DNA of 64,000 bases from Paramacrobiotus metropolitanus (Eukaryota; Tardigrada; Eutardigrada; Parachela; Macrobiotidae): assembly GCF_019649055.1 (NCBI RefSeq), contig NW_026570328.1, positions 310,001 to 374,000 of the forward strand. The letters run 5' to 3'. This document shows positions 1 to 12,000 of the stretch, one piece after another. Positions within the stretch are counted from its first letter, which is position 1, and each line of letters opens with the position of its first letter. A model generated the notes under the pieces. The model had not been told where the DNA came from, ran no database searches, and saw only the letters and a list, made by a program, of their open reading frames with translations. A program made the translations under genes and the position numbers.

Positions 1-528
1 AACGAAATCAATAACCACTAGAGTAGTGGTCCATTGCAAGCGGTGTAAGGGCGCAGTACCTACTACCGACGATCCCTGGATGCATAAGCCAAATTAATTT
101 ACGGCTGCTTGCTTCGCTCACCGTGATTTTAGCCCCGAAAATATATTCCACCCATTCTCAAGCGCCGAAGAATTTCGGAATTGGCGTTTTAATATTTCAA
201 AGTTTTTTTCATAAAAGGTCTGCACATTCTAGTTCAAATTTCAATGACGTTTTTCACATCCTCGAAATAAAAACCCAGAAAATATTTAAAGGCAAATCCA
301 GTATAGAACTCTAGCTGAACCCTTACTCGTTAAATATCATCAGAATCAGACACGCGAATGCCACGATCCCCTTTTTATACAACCCTTTTTCCACGCAATA
401 CCAAAAACTATTTAAAAAAAGAGCGAACATTACCGCAGACAATGCTTTTGCAGGTACAGTCTACCTTCTGCAATTCTATTCGGATTTGCCTAATATGCCG
501 ATGTGGCTGGCCATGAGGGTTTACGTAC
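1..528 (-). other. Intron 1 of the TM9SF3 gene (incomplete)
   Basis: This AT-rich stretch begins with the splice donor of the TM9SF3 first exon. I searched it for the next conserved TM9SF block after NNYWFQ and found none. The small ORF at 123-314 on the plus strand has no recognisable features. Confidence 0.5.
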
Positions 529-912
529 CTGGAACCAGTAGTTGTTCTTTATGGCGTACATGAAGGAATTCAACATATCCTTGTCTAAATTATCAATCTT
601 GCAGAACTCCAACTTGGTCTGTGTCGTTTTGAATTTGATGTCCAGCCCGCTGTTCTCCAGATCAATCCCCTGCAGGTCCTCGGCCATGGACTCATGGTAA
701 TGCTCCAGTTTGTGCTTGTCGCCCTGACAGAAGTGCAGGGAGAAGAAGGAATAGGTTTCCTGCCGATTGGCATATGGGCCCACTGTGTTCATCCATAAGA
801 TCACTTCTTCCTTATCATCATACGTATGACTGTGCTCATCGGCTAAACTTCGAAAACACTGGATAAAAATTAACACAGATATAAAAAAGAATGACGGCTT
901 AAAGGATTTCAT
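529..912 (-). CDS. TM9SF3: Transmembrane 9 superfamily member 3, first exon (partial gene)
   Basis: TM9SF proteins are nine-pass membrane proteins of endosomes and Golgi with a large luminal N-terminus. The exon reads from the ATG at 912 to a GTACGTAA donor whose first base is 528, and encodes about 128 residues. It opens with a hydrophobic signal peptide ([13 protein letters not shown]) and continues into the luminal domain with family motifs [27 protein letters not shown] and [10 protein letters not shown]. The match is closer to TM9SF3 than to other members as I remember them. The remaining exons, including all nine membrane segments, must lie beyond the left edge. Bases 1-528 hold no recognisable further exon and are taken as intron 1. 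The ORF seems to run on to 490, but that part is read-through into the intron. Confidence 0.9.
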
Positions 913-2724
913 GGCTGTGAAATCCCCGAGCAGAAAACCCTCCCAAATGAACCAGAGGAGAAGCTCCCAAGCGTCTACAGATTCAACAACAAACCATGCC
1001 GTCGATGCGCAAGTTCAAGGTCGATGATACGACGGCGGAGATTCATGTAAGACCGGTCACAACATTCGCGAAATATAATCATACATCGGCTAAATATTCG
1101 CAGATAGATCATCAAGGTAAATTTTGTAAAGAAAACAAATGCTACTCGTAGTAGGCAGCACAAATGCACTACGTGGATATGGTAATGGACGAAGCGTACG
1201 TTTTTGGCCACGTGTCGATCGCGATCTGCGAAGTTCTGTACACAGTTCACAGTTGCAGGCCGAGAAAAGCAACACGCATTGGATAGTACAGGGAATTCTC
1301 CTCTGCAGTCGCTTCAACGATGCCGCTTTGTTATTTCGCCTTATACTCCTGTAAATCTCAGAATTTTTCAAAAAGAAAGAAGCATCCTGGAAAGTGGAAA
1401 GTATTTACCTAATGGATTAACATATGAAATATGTATGTTCTTTCACCATTTATCGTATAGTTCTTAATGAATAATAAAAGCTGAAATAATGTTCAAAACT
1501 TACCAGTGAGTAAACTTTATTTTAGTAACAAACTCAAAAAACCGATAATAGCATCATTATGATTTGATAATAATTTTATTCAATTAATTTTTACCACAAG
1601 CTAATACTTAAATTAGGAACATCAAAGCTACATAACATGATATTCACTCAAAATTCTACCGATACTGTCTAAAATCATATATCTCTAGTCCTCGCAGTTG
1701 CATTGACGAATAAGCATGTACTGCACAATGTACAGAGTCCTTTAATTAGTTTTAATTAGTTTTGTTGATTTGATTTGTAATGAAACATTACTAAAAGTCT
1801 GTAATAAACTTAACTTTATAACAAAACTGTGTAAGCTGGTATGAAGAACATAATAAAATACATCAAGTTACTAAGAGACTTGCTGGATATGCAATTGCTG
1901 AATTGTTCGTCGTTTTTCGAAAAACACCAAGCATTAGAAAAATTCGGAACTATATAATACAACTTTACGGTAAGTAACTTCATTTAAATACCAATGGAAA
2001 ATGGTTAATTGTCAAATTCCTGTTCGTTTCTCTGTTTTGTTTTTGTTGGCGATTTCTCGCGTTAAATGAGCGCAAAAAAACGCTGTAAGACAATACGCAT
2101 TATTTTCGTAAAACCCAACTGCAGCATGCAAATAATTTGACAGGTTTACTGCAAAAATTACTGCAATCGCAAAAACGCTCGCGCGCGATTTACCATAAAC
2201 TATTGTACAACACATTATGTGCAGAAAGTTGGTATTTTTTAGATGGTCTGAACTGTGATTAACATTAAACCTTATTGTCAGTTTGTCTATGTTCCTACTG
2301 CATGCATTGTTAAACCATTATTAACCGATCTGTCCAAGATCAGTAATTAACGATTTTATGCCTTTACTACACGAAAACAAGATTATTTACGTGCACTGAT
2401 TTATAATGGACTAAAGCATGCCTCGCCACAAGCTGGAATGCTCTGTCGTGCAGTCTGTGGAACAATATTATCTTACATTAATCATTATCAATGAATGTTA
2501 ACAACAAAAATGGATAGCATTGTTAACAGTGTGCTGGGAAATTATTCATTAGACTTGTTTGGTAGAGATACTCGTGTTTCATTATTAAATTTTACGTTCT
2601 ATACTCGTAGTGCAGTACAAGTATTTCCATCATTTTGCTACCACGCGCTGGCATGGGTGATGTTCAGAGCACGATTAGGAAGTTCATCCATTCTTAATGC
2701 AAATTAAAACACTGATGAGATGGA
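913..2724. other. Divergent intergenic region between TM9SF3 (-) and SLC22 (+)
   Basis: About 1.8 kb lies between two divergently transcribed genes and should contain both promoters. Overlapping ORFs of 60-93 codons at 975-1467 occur in several frames of both strands without a domain, signal peptide or splice support. I treat them as chance. No repeat or RNA gene was seen. Confidence 0.5.
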
Positions 2725-5700
2725 ATGCCCGTGTTACTTGAGGTAGACGGTGCACGGAATGGTCAGACAAATAATGCCCAGGACGCGTCAGACGTATCTT
2801 CGGGCTCCACTTCCCAGACGGGATCGGAATTGCTCCCGGATGATCCGGGAGAACTGCTCGAAGACCTCCTAACACCAATACACGGCAATGGACGCTATCA
2901 GCGTTTAATCGCTTGGATAATCATATTTCCATCTTTCTTTGGATTATCCTTCATACAATCGCTTGTGGTAAGCAGTCAGCTATTTATTTCCTATGACATC
3001 AGTTTTAAAACTAATATAATTAAGCCTTCGCACTTTTTCCATGAGTGCTTATCTTTTAACGGAATATAAAGGTCACGGTCGAAAACTTTACAAACATTTT
3101 GCAGTACTTTGTGATCCCGATTCCCAATGATTATCGGTGCCGACTACCAAATCAAAATGGTTTTAAATCCGGTTATGCCTTGCTTCCACCTTCCGTTGAC
3201 AATGCTACGTCAAATTCCCAGTGTGAAATGTACGATGTGGACTACGGTCAGTATACGGTGAACAGCACGCTAAACGAAACAGCGCTGTCAGAATATCTGC
3301 AACATTTCAAAGGAAATCTTTCCACCGTACGTTGTCAACATGGATGGATCTACGATACGTCCATCTACGAAAGCACTATTGTCACCGAATGGGACTTGGT
3401 ATGCGGACGAACATTTTTGCCGACACTAGCCTACATTCTGACATCTATCGGCGGCGGACTGGGCATTGCGGCTGGCGGCTACTTTGCCGATCATTATGGG
3501 AGAAAAAACACGTATTTCCTGGCTCTGCTGATCATTGTATCGTTTGGTACTGCCACGGCCTTCTCGTCGTCATACGAGGTCTATGTTGTATTAACAACAT
3601 TGTTGGCTACCGGAAGCAATTCATTCTACCAAGTGCCGTACACCATCGGAGTGGAAATTCTGGCGCCGAAACACCGATCGGGATTTTCCGTCGGGGTCAC
3701 CGTTGCATTTGCAGGTGCAGTACTGTATTGTTACATCGGGTTTGAACTTTTATATTGTACACAAATACACAATCGTACCAATACTCTCCCATTTTCAAAA
3801 TGTGCTCACATCATAAGTTTGCAACAAAAATCTTCCTCAAAAGTAGTCGTTTGTGTTCGCTCTGTATAATCATACAAGAGTCATCTTCGGCTTCGCCTCA
3901 GATGCTCTTGTGGTCTAAAGTCAATTCCTTTGAAAAGTAATTCTTTATCATTTATCCTTTAAGTCTGATTTGAGTGAACGTTTTTACAGTAATTACCAAA
4001 TTTGCACCCCTGGGGTGCAAAAGTTCAAACGTTCCGGAGGAGGGGAGCATATTTGGGGGAGGGACGCAATTTCGGGGGGTGGTACTATTTTTCAAACAGT
4101 ATTTTTCGGAGGGGGCTGTCATTTTTCAAAAAACTTCGCATCAAACAATCCGTCATTTTTCAAACAATCCTGTTCTGTTGAAAAAGAACACAGTAGATAC
4201 CGGTATTTGCAATTTCACAACCTTGCGAGCAGCATTCTGGAGCATAGCACCACATTATTTTTGTGCCGTTTACTGTTTATATATATTAAGTACAAGATCT
4301 ATACTACGCGCGGCGCCCCATAGTTTTCAGATCTCCATAACCAAACCGTTTTTTTGAAAAACTGACAACGCCAGTAGATCGGCCTTGGTCTAGAACTGGC
4401 CGACATGATTTTCTTTTTTAAATTCGTTCGACCAGAATCGTGCCGGCACGATGCCGAAAGCGATCTAACCCGCTTTCAAGGTGACCTTGGGACTTAGAAA
4501 AAATTTGCTTGGATACAATACAATACTTAACATAAACTAATTTGTAGCTCGGTCACCCATCTAACTAACGGGATCTAAGCACTGGACAGTAATGGTAGCT
4601 CAGTCACTCGTTCCCCTTAAGGGTTGTGTGCACTGGACAGTAGTTGTAGCTCGGTCACTAGTTCACCTAACGGGCTCTGTGCACTGGACAGTAGCGGTAG
4701 CTCGGTCACTAGTTCACCTAACGGGATCTAAGCATTGGACAGTAATTCGAGCTACCACTACAGTCCAGTGCGCACAGCCCTTTAGTGGAACGAGTGACTG
4801 AGCTACAATTACTGTCCAATGCTTAGATCCCGTTAGGTAGATGGGTGACCGAGATACCACTACTGTCCAGTGCAAACAACCCTTAAGGAGACCGAGTGAC
4901 TGAACTACCATTACTGTCCAGTGCTTAGATCCCGTTAGGTAGATGGGTGACCGAGATACCAATAATGTCCAGTGCACAGAGCCCGTTAGGTGAACTAGTG
5001 ACCGAGCTACCACTACAGTCCAGTGCACACAGCCCATTAAGTGAACGCGTGACCGAGCTACCACTAATGTCCAGTGCACGGAGCCCATTAGATAGATGGG
5101 TGACCGAGCTACCAATACTGTCCACTGTCCAGTTCATAGAGCCCGTTAGGTGAACGTATAACCAAACTGCAATTACTGAAAAAATAGTACAGAGCTCGCT
5201 AAGTTGTTAGTTTGTGATCAAACTGGCACCAGTGTCCAAGTCTGAGCTTCCTTTTAGTTTGTAATGTAGTACTCTCGTGGTTGATTAGATTAACGTATGT
5301 ATATTTAAATATACAAAAAATCTAAACCTTGAAATTACCTTAAATACCAAAAAAGTTGGGAATGTCTGGTTCGGTGTAAAACGACATATTAATACTCTTA
5401 CTCATGCGCTTACATGCAAAATTTGTATAAAATATACACATAAATTTATGTGTTTTAAAATGTACTGAGTATAATGTATGTAACTCGCGAAAGCTAAAAA
5501 GTTCCGGTGCATGTGCCTAATGGTAAGTACGTAATGACACGTGCATCAATTTGGTTCCATGTACCGACAAACTTAAGTCTGTTTATGAAGGCTTCCGGGC
5601 GAAAAAATTTTGAATAATTTGGCCTTTTTGGTACTACATGAAATTAATGAAATGAACTGTATTCAGTGAACATTTAGAGTTCTTTATTTAGAGTCCTTTT

Positions 5701-7294
5701 TATAGTTAATATTTACAGTATTTGTTGCTAGCTCTAAAGCGAATTTCTTTGCTTTAAAACATTTTGTAGAAGCGTGACAAAGTGAAAAAGTTTTCGAAGT
5801 TTATTTGAAAAAATTCAGTTTTTTATTACACTACATACTTTTAACTCTGTATTTGAATATTAGCTGCTCCAAGCAATAGTGTTTTATGTTAAAGGCCTTT
5901 CAAGGTCACCTTGAATTGATGCCTGTACCGGTACCGGCATTCGAGCGATGGTCCCGGGGCAGATATTTTTGAAAACAAAATGCATGTGGGACCCTTTTGG
6001 AACATGCTCAGTTTATTGGTGAAATCGGTTTTTGAATTTGCTTAGCGGTTTTTTCTAGCCAAGTTCCACGGGGCGGCCGATCATAATATAGATCTATTTC
6101 CTTGATATTTCCTTGATATGTTATTTTGTTAGGTTTTTAGTTTTTACCTACCCTGTAGTACAGATACAGTCAATTTATGCAGTCAGTTTATATGAGAACA
6201 TATATTTATAACAATTCTATAAAATTTCTGGCTGCAATAAAATCCAGCTCACAGCAGAGTTTTCGCAAATACAATCATTTTTCTTGAAGGGTCAAAAGTA
6301 ATTCAGAGCCTTTCGAATTTCAGCTGGAGGACTCGGATTGGCGGGTTTGGCGTATTTCATCCGATCGTGGCGGATGTTGACCATCGCTGGAACGGTTCCT
6401 TTTGCCATATTCTTCCTCTTCTGGTTTATCATGCCGGAATCTCCGCATTGGCTTCTAACACAAAATCGTCTGGATACTCTAGAAACACTCTTACGCAAAA
6501 TGGCAAAAATTAACAAAGCGGAAAATTTCCTCCCCGACGCAATACTGAACATCCAGAGCATCAAAAAGTACCACCAGGCTACGCAAAACGCCAAACACCG
6601 CGCCCGCAACCGCTTCAAGTGGCTGGGATTATTTCGTGGCCGCTTCCTACGCCGGCAGACAATAATTCTATCGTATTTAAGCTGCGCCGTGCAGATTTGC
6701 TACAGCGGTCTAAATTATTATGCACCCTCCTTAGGTGATGATCCTTATTTGAGTTTCTTCCTATCCTCGCTAATTGAACTGCCCGGCTCGATATTCACCG
6801 GCTTCGTTGCCGACCGCCTGGGCCGGCGTTTAACCACGGTGCTGTGTTTTATCGGCAGTTCGGCCGGGTGCTTTGGTATTCTAGGTGTTAGTGATAACTA
6901 CTGGGGCCTCCTAGGTGTGTTTCTGCTGGCCAAGATGCTGGTTACCAGCGGATTTATGACACAGGAACTGATGTTGTATGAAGCCTTTCCCACGGAGATT
7001 CGCGCTGAGGGCGTGGCCTTTGTTACAACGGTTTCCTATGTGGCGTCCAACCTGGGTCCGGTGATTGTATATCTGCGTTTCAGTGAGCCGGTATTGCCCT
7101 TTGTTGTATTCGGAGCGATTTCCTTGGTTGGGATAGTGAGTGTACTGTTTGTACCGGAAACGCATAATACCAATTTACCCGATACAATCGAAGAGTGTGA
7201 GCGCCGAGGACGTCCTGTTACGTTAAAATCGCTTTTGATTTCAAAATTCAGAAAGAGGGCACAAACAGGAATGCTTCTACTGTTTTCATTGTAG
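2725..7294 (+). CDS. SLC22-family organic cation/anion transporter
   Basis: Twelve-pass major-facilitator transporter that would move organic cations, carnitine or organic anions across the plasma membrane. Exons: 2725-2967, 3105-3714, 6324-7294; phases agree and give 607 codons plus stop. Exon 1 has an acidic Ser-rich N-terminus and TM1. Exon 2 carries the large extracellular loop (CRLPNQN, then the SLC22 hallmark YDTSIYESTIVTEWDLVC), the MFS loop DHYGRKNTY and several membrane spans. Exon 3 has AYFIRSWRML, PESPHWLL, the second MFS motif DRLGRRLTT, and ends PETHNTNLPDTIEE, normal for the family. The exon 2 donor (GTGCAG after 3714) was chosen because it restores the TM6 spacing seen in SLC22 proteins. 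Intron 2 (2.6 kb) is unusually long and repeat-filled. The substrate cannot be assigned. Confidence 0.93.
3874..3911 (+). repeat. Short hairpin element, copy 1
   Basis: ACAAGAG (3874-3880) pairs with CTCTTGT (3905-3911) and CATCT (3882-3886) with AGATG (3900-3904), with one bulged T. The tip GGC-TTC-GCC can pair too. The flanks read CAT on the left and GGTC on the right. A second copy with different stem bases lies at 8420-8457 in opposite orientation. It sits in SLC22 intron 2. Confidence 0.6.
4544..5163. repeat. 51-bp minisatellite, inverted array (about 12 units)
   Basis: Four units read in plus orientation (unit start GTAGCTCGGTCAC, unit end GCACTGGACAGTA) from 4544 to about 4747. The orientation then flips and eight units read as the reverse complement (GAGCTACCACTACAGTCCAG and so on) to about 5163. 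Units are close to 51 bp, so ORFs of 69-133 codons run through both strands as a 17-residue repeat (VARSLVHLTGSVHWTV). These are periodicity artefacts, not genes. The array lies in SLC22 intron 2. Confidence 0.9.
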
Positions 7295-7689
7295 AAAGCA
7301 CTCAAATGTAGAAAATGGGCCAGTTATCATGTGCTAGCTTCAATGACTACTCAGTATTTGTCGAGATCGAGATTCCACATACTGTATATGACTGAAAATT
7401 TAAATCGTTCTTTATTTTTTCCATATCCAGATTCAGATCTATATTGCCACGAATGGGATACACCAAAGCCGGCAAACAAGAAAAGACTGACCAACACCAA
7501 TATTATATTCTGAAAGCCCGTAGTCGAAAACCAACTATGTAAACCATGTAAACCAAGTAAAATATAGTTAAAAAATGAAAGTATTTTCCACTAATTAAGT
7601 TGAGCAAGTGAAAGAAATACCATCATATTCTGAGGGTAGGCACACTTCGGGACATTAGTGACAGATACGTACAACAGCGATAGTGCAAT

Positions 7690-8165
7690 CAGTTGCAGTG
7701 CGATAGTGCGACATCGGTAGGTTAGCGGGGGATCGCGGTGTCACTACTGTCCGGTGCAGAGACCCCGGTAGGTGAGCGGGTGACCGAGATGTCACTAACG
7801 TTCAGTGTACAAAGCCCGTGAGAACGAGTGACTGAGCTACCACTACCGTTCGTGCACAGAGTCCGGTAGGTAAGCGGGTGACCGAGCTGTCATTATTGTA
7901 CAGTGTATATGAGTGACCGAATTACCACTGCTGTCCGGCGCAGAAAGCCCGTTAGGTGATACGAGTGACCGAGCTACCATTACTGTTGAGTGCCCAGATC
8001 CGTTAGGTGAGTTGCCGACCGAGCTACCACTACTGTCCTTCGAAAGGAACCGGTTAGGTAAGCAAGTATTCGAGGTACCACTAATGATCCGGATCTACAC
8101 TATCGGGCACCCACCACTTTCCAGTGAAAAGAACCAGTGAAGTGACGAGTCACCGAACTAGTGAT
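7690..8165 (-). repeat. Second, degenerate array of the 51-bp minisatellite family
   Basis: About nine diverged units with the same core words (GTGACCGAGCTACCACTACTGTCC, CCGTTAGGTGA) as the second half of the array at 4.5-5.2 kb, all in that orientation. It lies downstream of the SLC22 stop codon. Unit lengths vary and substitutions are common, so it looks older than the first array. Confidence 0.8.
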
Positions 8166-8419
8166 CCAGTGCACTATCACTGTTTCGAATTTCATACCTT
8201 ATAGACTGCTATTTCGGCTTTCTTTTTCGAGTAGGGGATATCGTAAAAATTATCTGCATGTACAGCCAAAGGGAATGCTTTCAAGGTTGAGAGAATCATG
8301 AACTGATTTTCATATAAAATTCGTGTTTGCCCTATTGCATGTACCGATCATGTTTCGACGAAATATAGATGTAATTCTAATAAATAGTCATTCAAATTCA
8401 AATAAAATGGCCATGGACC

Positions 8420-8457
8420 ACAAGAAATGCGGAGGCGAAGCCGAGGTTGTTTCTTGT
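8420..8457 (-). repeat. Short hairpin element, copy 2
   Basis: ACAAGAAA (8420-8427) pairs with TTTCTTGT (8450-8457). The loop contains GGCGAAGCC, the reverse complement of the copy-1 tip. Read on the minus strand the flanks are GAT and GGTCC, matching copy 1. The stem bases next to ACAAGA differ from copy 1 but stay paired. Confidence 0.55.
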
Positions 8458-9093
8458 ATCTTTTATGAAGGGGTAATGCTATTTTTACAAGGATTTTATA
8501 ATGTTAAAAAACAAAGACAACGCTCGTACATGCTTTACAAACAAAAGACGTTCTTGTACAAGGTATCTTCCTTTCAATCCCAGCCCGCGGTATGCGGAAC
8601 AATTACAGTGCTATTACACTTGTCAGTGTGTTGCTCGTACATGTTAGCGAATTATTATTGTGGCACACAACTTTCCATAAGCGTATAAATACGAGATATA
8701 TAATATACTTCTACTTTGTGGTTCCAAAAATAAATACTCGCAAATTATCATTGTGTGCGCGCATCTCCTCCATGATCCTTGTCCACAAGACTTCGGAAAA
8801 TTAGTTTTTGTGCTTTTTCACAGACTGCATGTCTGCGACGGACAGGAAGTGCTTATCGGCAACTGGATTCAAGTGTTTAATTTGGTCAGGTAGGTAATAT
8901 TATCGTGCCGGTTGCAATTCGGAAAGACTTAGCCAGTATGTATCCATGTTCCCTTTTCCCTAAGTAGTAAAAAATAAAATTCCACATTTATCATCCATAT
9001 TTAAAAAAATAATGCATTTAATCGCAAGCGTCGGTCTGAAATCATTTTACCAATAGAAAAGAAGTCTTACTTAAAAATATTACTATGATTTTT

Positions 9094-12000
9094 TTACTTC
9101 GAATAAACCATAAACACCTTGATCGGAACTTGACCCCGGTGTGTCAACTGGAAGTCGTGACTAGGCAAGTTTTTCGTAATGCACCGTGCTGTCGCTTCCG
9201 AAATGTGTATACGCAGAGCTAAAAACAAACGCAATTGTCATTAAAATTTAATTTGCAGAAAACTTATTCTTAATTATGATGGAGAAGTTTGGTGTAGGCA
9301 GTTCGCACAACCGCACCTTCGCCAAAAGAATTCATCCTGGAAGCAGTGTTTACGGTATCACCAAATCTACACAAAAACAGACGATCAAGTGAAAGCATAA
9401 GTGGTTTCGATTAGTGTGCTTGGTGTAGTAGTACGAGTAATTACAGACAAAATCTTGGATTTGTATGACCAACGATTGCAGCGGCACATGGCCCTAAAAA
9501 CAACAAATGTAGCTCGTAATTTTATAGCTCTTTTTATCATTGCTATCCAGTTCCTAATCTTGATGAGTTTGCATAATGCGTATAACCTGTGGCAATTCCT
9601 ATGCGCAGCTGCAACTGTCCGAATCGGTTTCCTCGAAAGGTCAATTCTTTTGATTCGTCTATCATGACAACAGACATTTTCCCGATTTCGCTCACATGGG
9701 CGTTGTCGTTGCGTTCAGGTAAACCGCTCACAACCTATTCACACGGCATTTAGTGTGATATTTCGTTGGTAAAATAATTATATTCGTTCAGTTGCGCAAA
9801 AATACTCTATGGCTATTTATCCCTAATTTTATTCAGTTGTTGCGTACCAGGAAGTTAATACTCGCTTAAGGTTTTTTCGCTGTAAGTTGTTAATTATTTT
9901 GTTTCCGTACCAAATATGAATCACCAACAGTTTCCACTTTGTAAACCGCATACTGCTCGATAATTTTATCCAGCATAGTGAAGGCATCGTTCAAATAAGC
10001 CACAACCGAAAGCGGCGAATCGTGACCAATAATGATGGCAAAATCGGAAATTGAGGTGAAGCACACCGTGACCTCTTCAAACTCTTCCGGCGGTACGTTG
10101 ACACCACGCTGGAGTTTGCTCACTATGGATCTGCAGAAACGAATAACAGGAAGCGATCAGTAACCAACTCCTTAAAATAGGAGAAAACTGACCTGGGATA
10201 AATTTGACAGAGGATCGCATCAGTCCGCTCCTTTTCTTGTTCGTATTCCGCTGTTCGAGTTGCGACATCCGCTTCCAACTTCTTCGCAAACAGTTCCAGG
10301 CGCTCCATTATGGAGTCGACTAGTGAGGCATTAGAATCGACACCGGGAACAAAAGCCAGCCTCTGCCGCACTTGATAGAAACCCAACCGAGTGTCGGGAT
10401 TTTCGGCCCAACACTCCTTCATCAGCGATATAAAGCCGAGGTCAACTTTATGGTTTGGTGGAATTAATGGACGATAAGGAGAAATGTTTGCCTGCTTTAC
10501 CATGTCGACAGCTTCTACAAAAATATAGTAGAAGCTATAAATTTATGCGCTTTAATATTTCAAAACCATCATTTTTAAAGGACATAATATATCTGTACTT
10601 CAAATATATTAAGCAGTATTTTACCGGCACTGATTTGCATGTGCTTATCTGTAAAAGACAGCTTACATACCATCTAACTCTATCATCCATTTATCATTTC
10701 CAATCCAAAACGGTCCACAACGAAAAAGAATTTGATGCAGTATTATCCCAAAGGCATAAATATCCACTTTGTAATATTTAGCGGCTGTTTCCGGTAACGC
10801 GCCACTTCGTAGGACTTCCGGGGCCAAGTACAGTGCAGATCTGTCGTACGTGTTGACAACCGTATCGTTGCTGGCGTCACTCACATTTTCTTTTATTGTG
10901 CGATCCAAAATTGGTTTCAACCCAAAATCTGTCAAACGAATGGACAAACGTTGGTCGACCAAGCAGTTGCTGGGTTTGAGCCTGCCATGATATGCAACGG
11001 AAGAGGCTTGGATAAAACACATTCCCTGAAAATATTACATGCGTATGTATATAATTACCAAACTCGGAAATGCGCCTTAACGGTTAAGACTTAACCAGAC
11101 TCGGAAAACAGTGTACATGCTTAAATATAATGTTTAGCTTTCAAGCATTATAAATAATTATGTAAATATTTTTCCTGGAAAGTATGCAGATCTATGTAGA
11201 GTAACAGCATAGAATATAAGTTCACCCGGCAGTCTGCAGTTTTAATTTATAAACCATACTTAATAGTTTTATTCATAATTCTCTCGACTACAACCAGACG
11301 CTACTGTTTTAAAATTTTAATTTTAGCCTCACCTCAACTATTCCTTTGAGGAACGAATACGTCAGTTCGGGTGTTTGATTAAGAGTGGCAGCTTCCAAGA
11401 TATCATCTAAAGATCCTTTACGAGCAAATTCCGATATAATATTCAATTCTGTGCCATTAACGACGATTCCATAAAACCATGCGATGTTGAGGTGTTCCAT
11501 TCTCATTCTCTGAAAGACGCGTACAATATAATTAGTATAATTTTGACAATGGTTCCTAAATTGAATCGCATACCGCGAGCACAAGCTGCTGCTCATTCTT
11601 CGAAAATTGAAACTTATCCACTGTAGTGTGGTACAGCTTGGACCATGCAAACTTCGCCTTCCACCGCACAAGATGACCTTTCCCTTGTGAAACAATGGAA
11701 ATACTGTGCTGCTCGGCGGCCTGAAGATCGACAAAAATTAACATGTTTATAAAGAAATGCGGGTATGTTTCTTTGACAATGTCAGAAAGCCGGTTCAGTT
11801 CGTAGTTACTTTGAATAATCTCGACCTGGACACGGATAATGTCTTGGCAAAATGAGATCTTGCTAAATTCTCCACGTCGGTAGCTTGTATTAGCCAAGCA
11901 TCTGCTTCTTTGTTCCTTCGATTGCTATTTGTGAACCAGATCTTGCTTTACACAGGATGACTGTATAATTATCCAATACTGGCCTTATCATTGCATATAC

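Larger units (their letters stand above)
7295..9093. other. Convergent intergenic region between SLC22 and the guanylate cyclase
   Basis: Holds the 3' ends of both genes, the degenerate minisatellite array (7690-8165) and hairpin copy 2 (8420-8457). The plus-strand ORFs at 8323-8804 show no domain or splice support and are left unassigned. Confidence 0.5.

Noticed and set aside
975-1467. Overlapping ORFs upstream of TM9SF3
   Set aside because: Open in several frames on both strands with no domain or splice signal; probably chance in promoter or UTR sequence.
4592-5153. ORFs encoding repeated VARSLVHLTGSVHWTV-like peptides on both strands
   Set aside because: They follow from a 51-bp tandem unit whose length is a multiple of three. 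There is no start context or splice support, and they lie in an intron.
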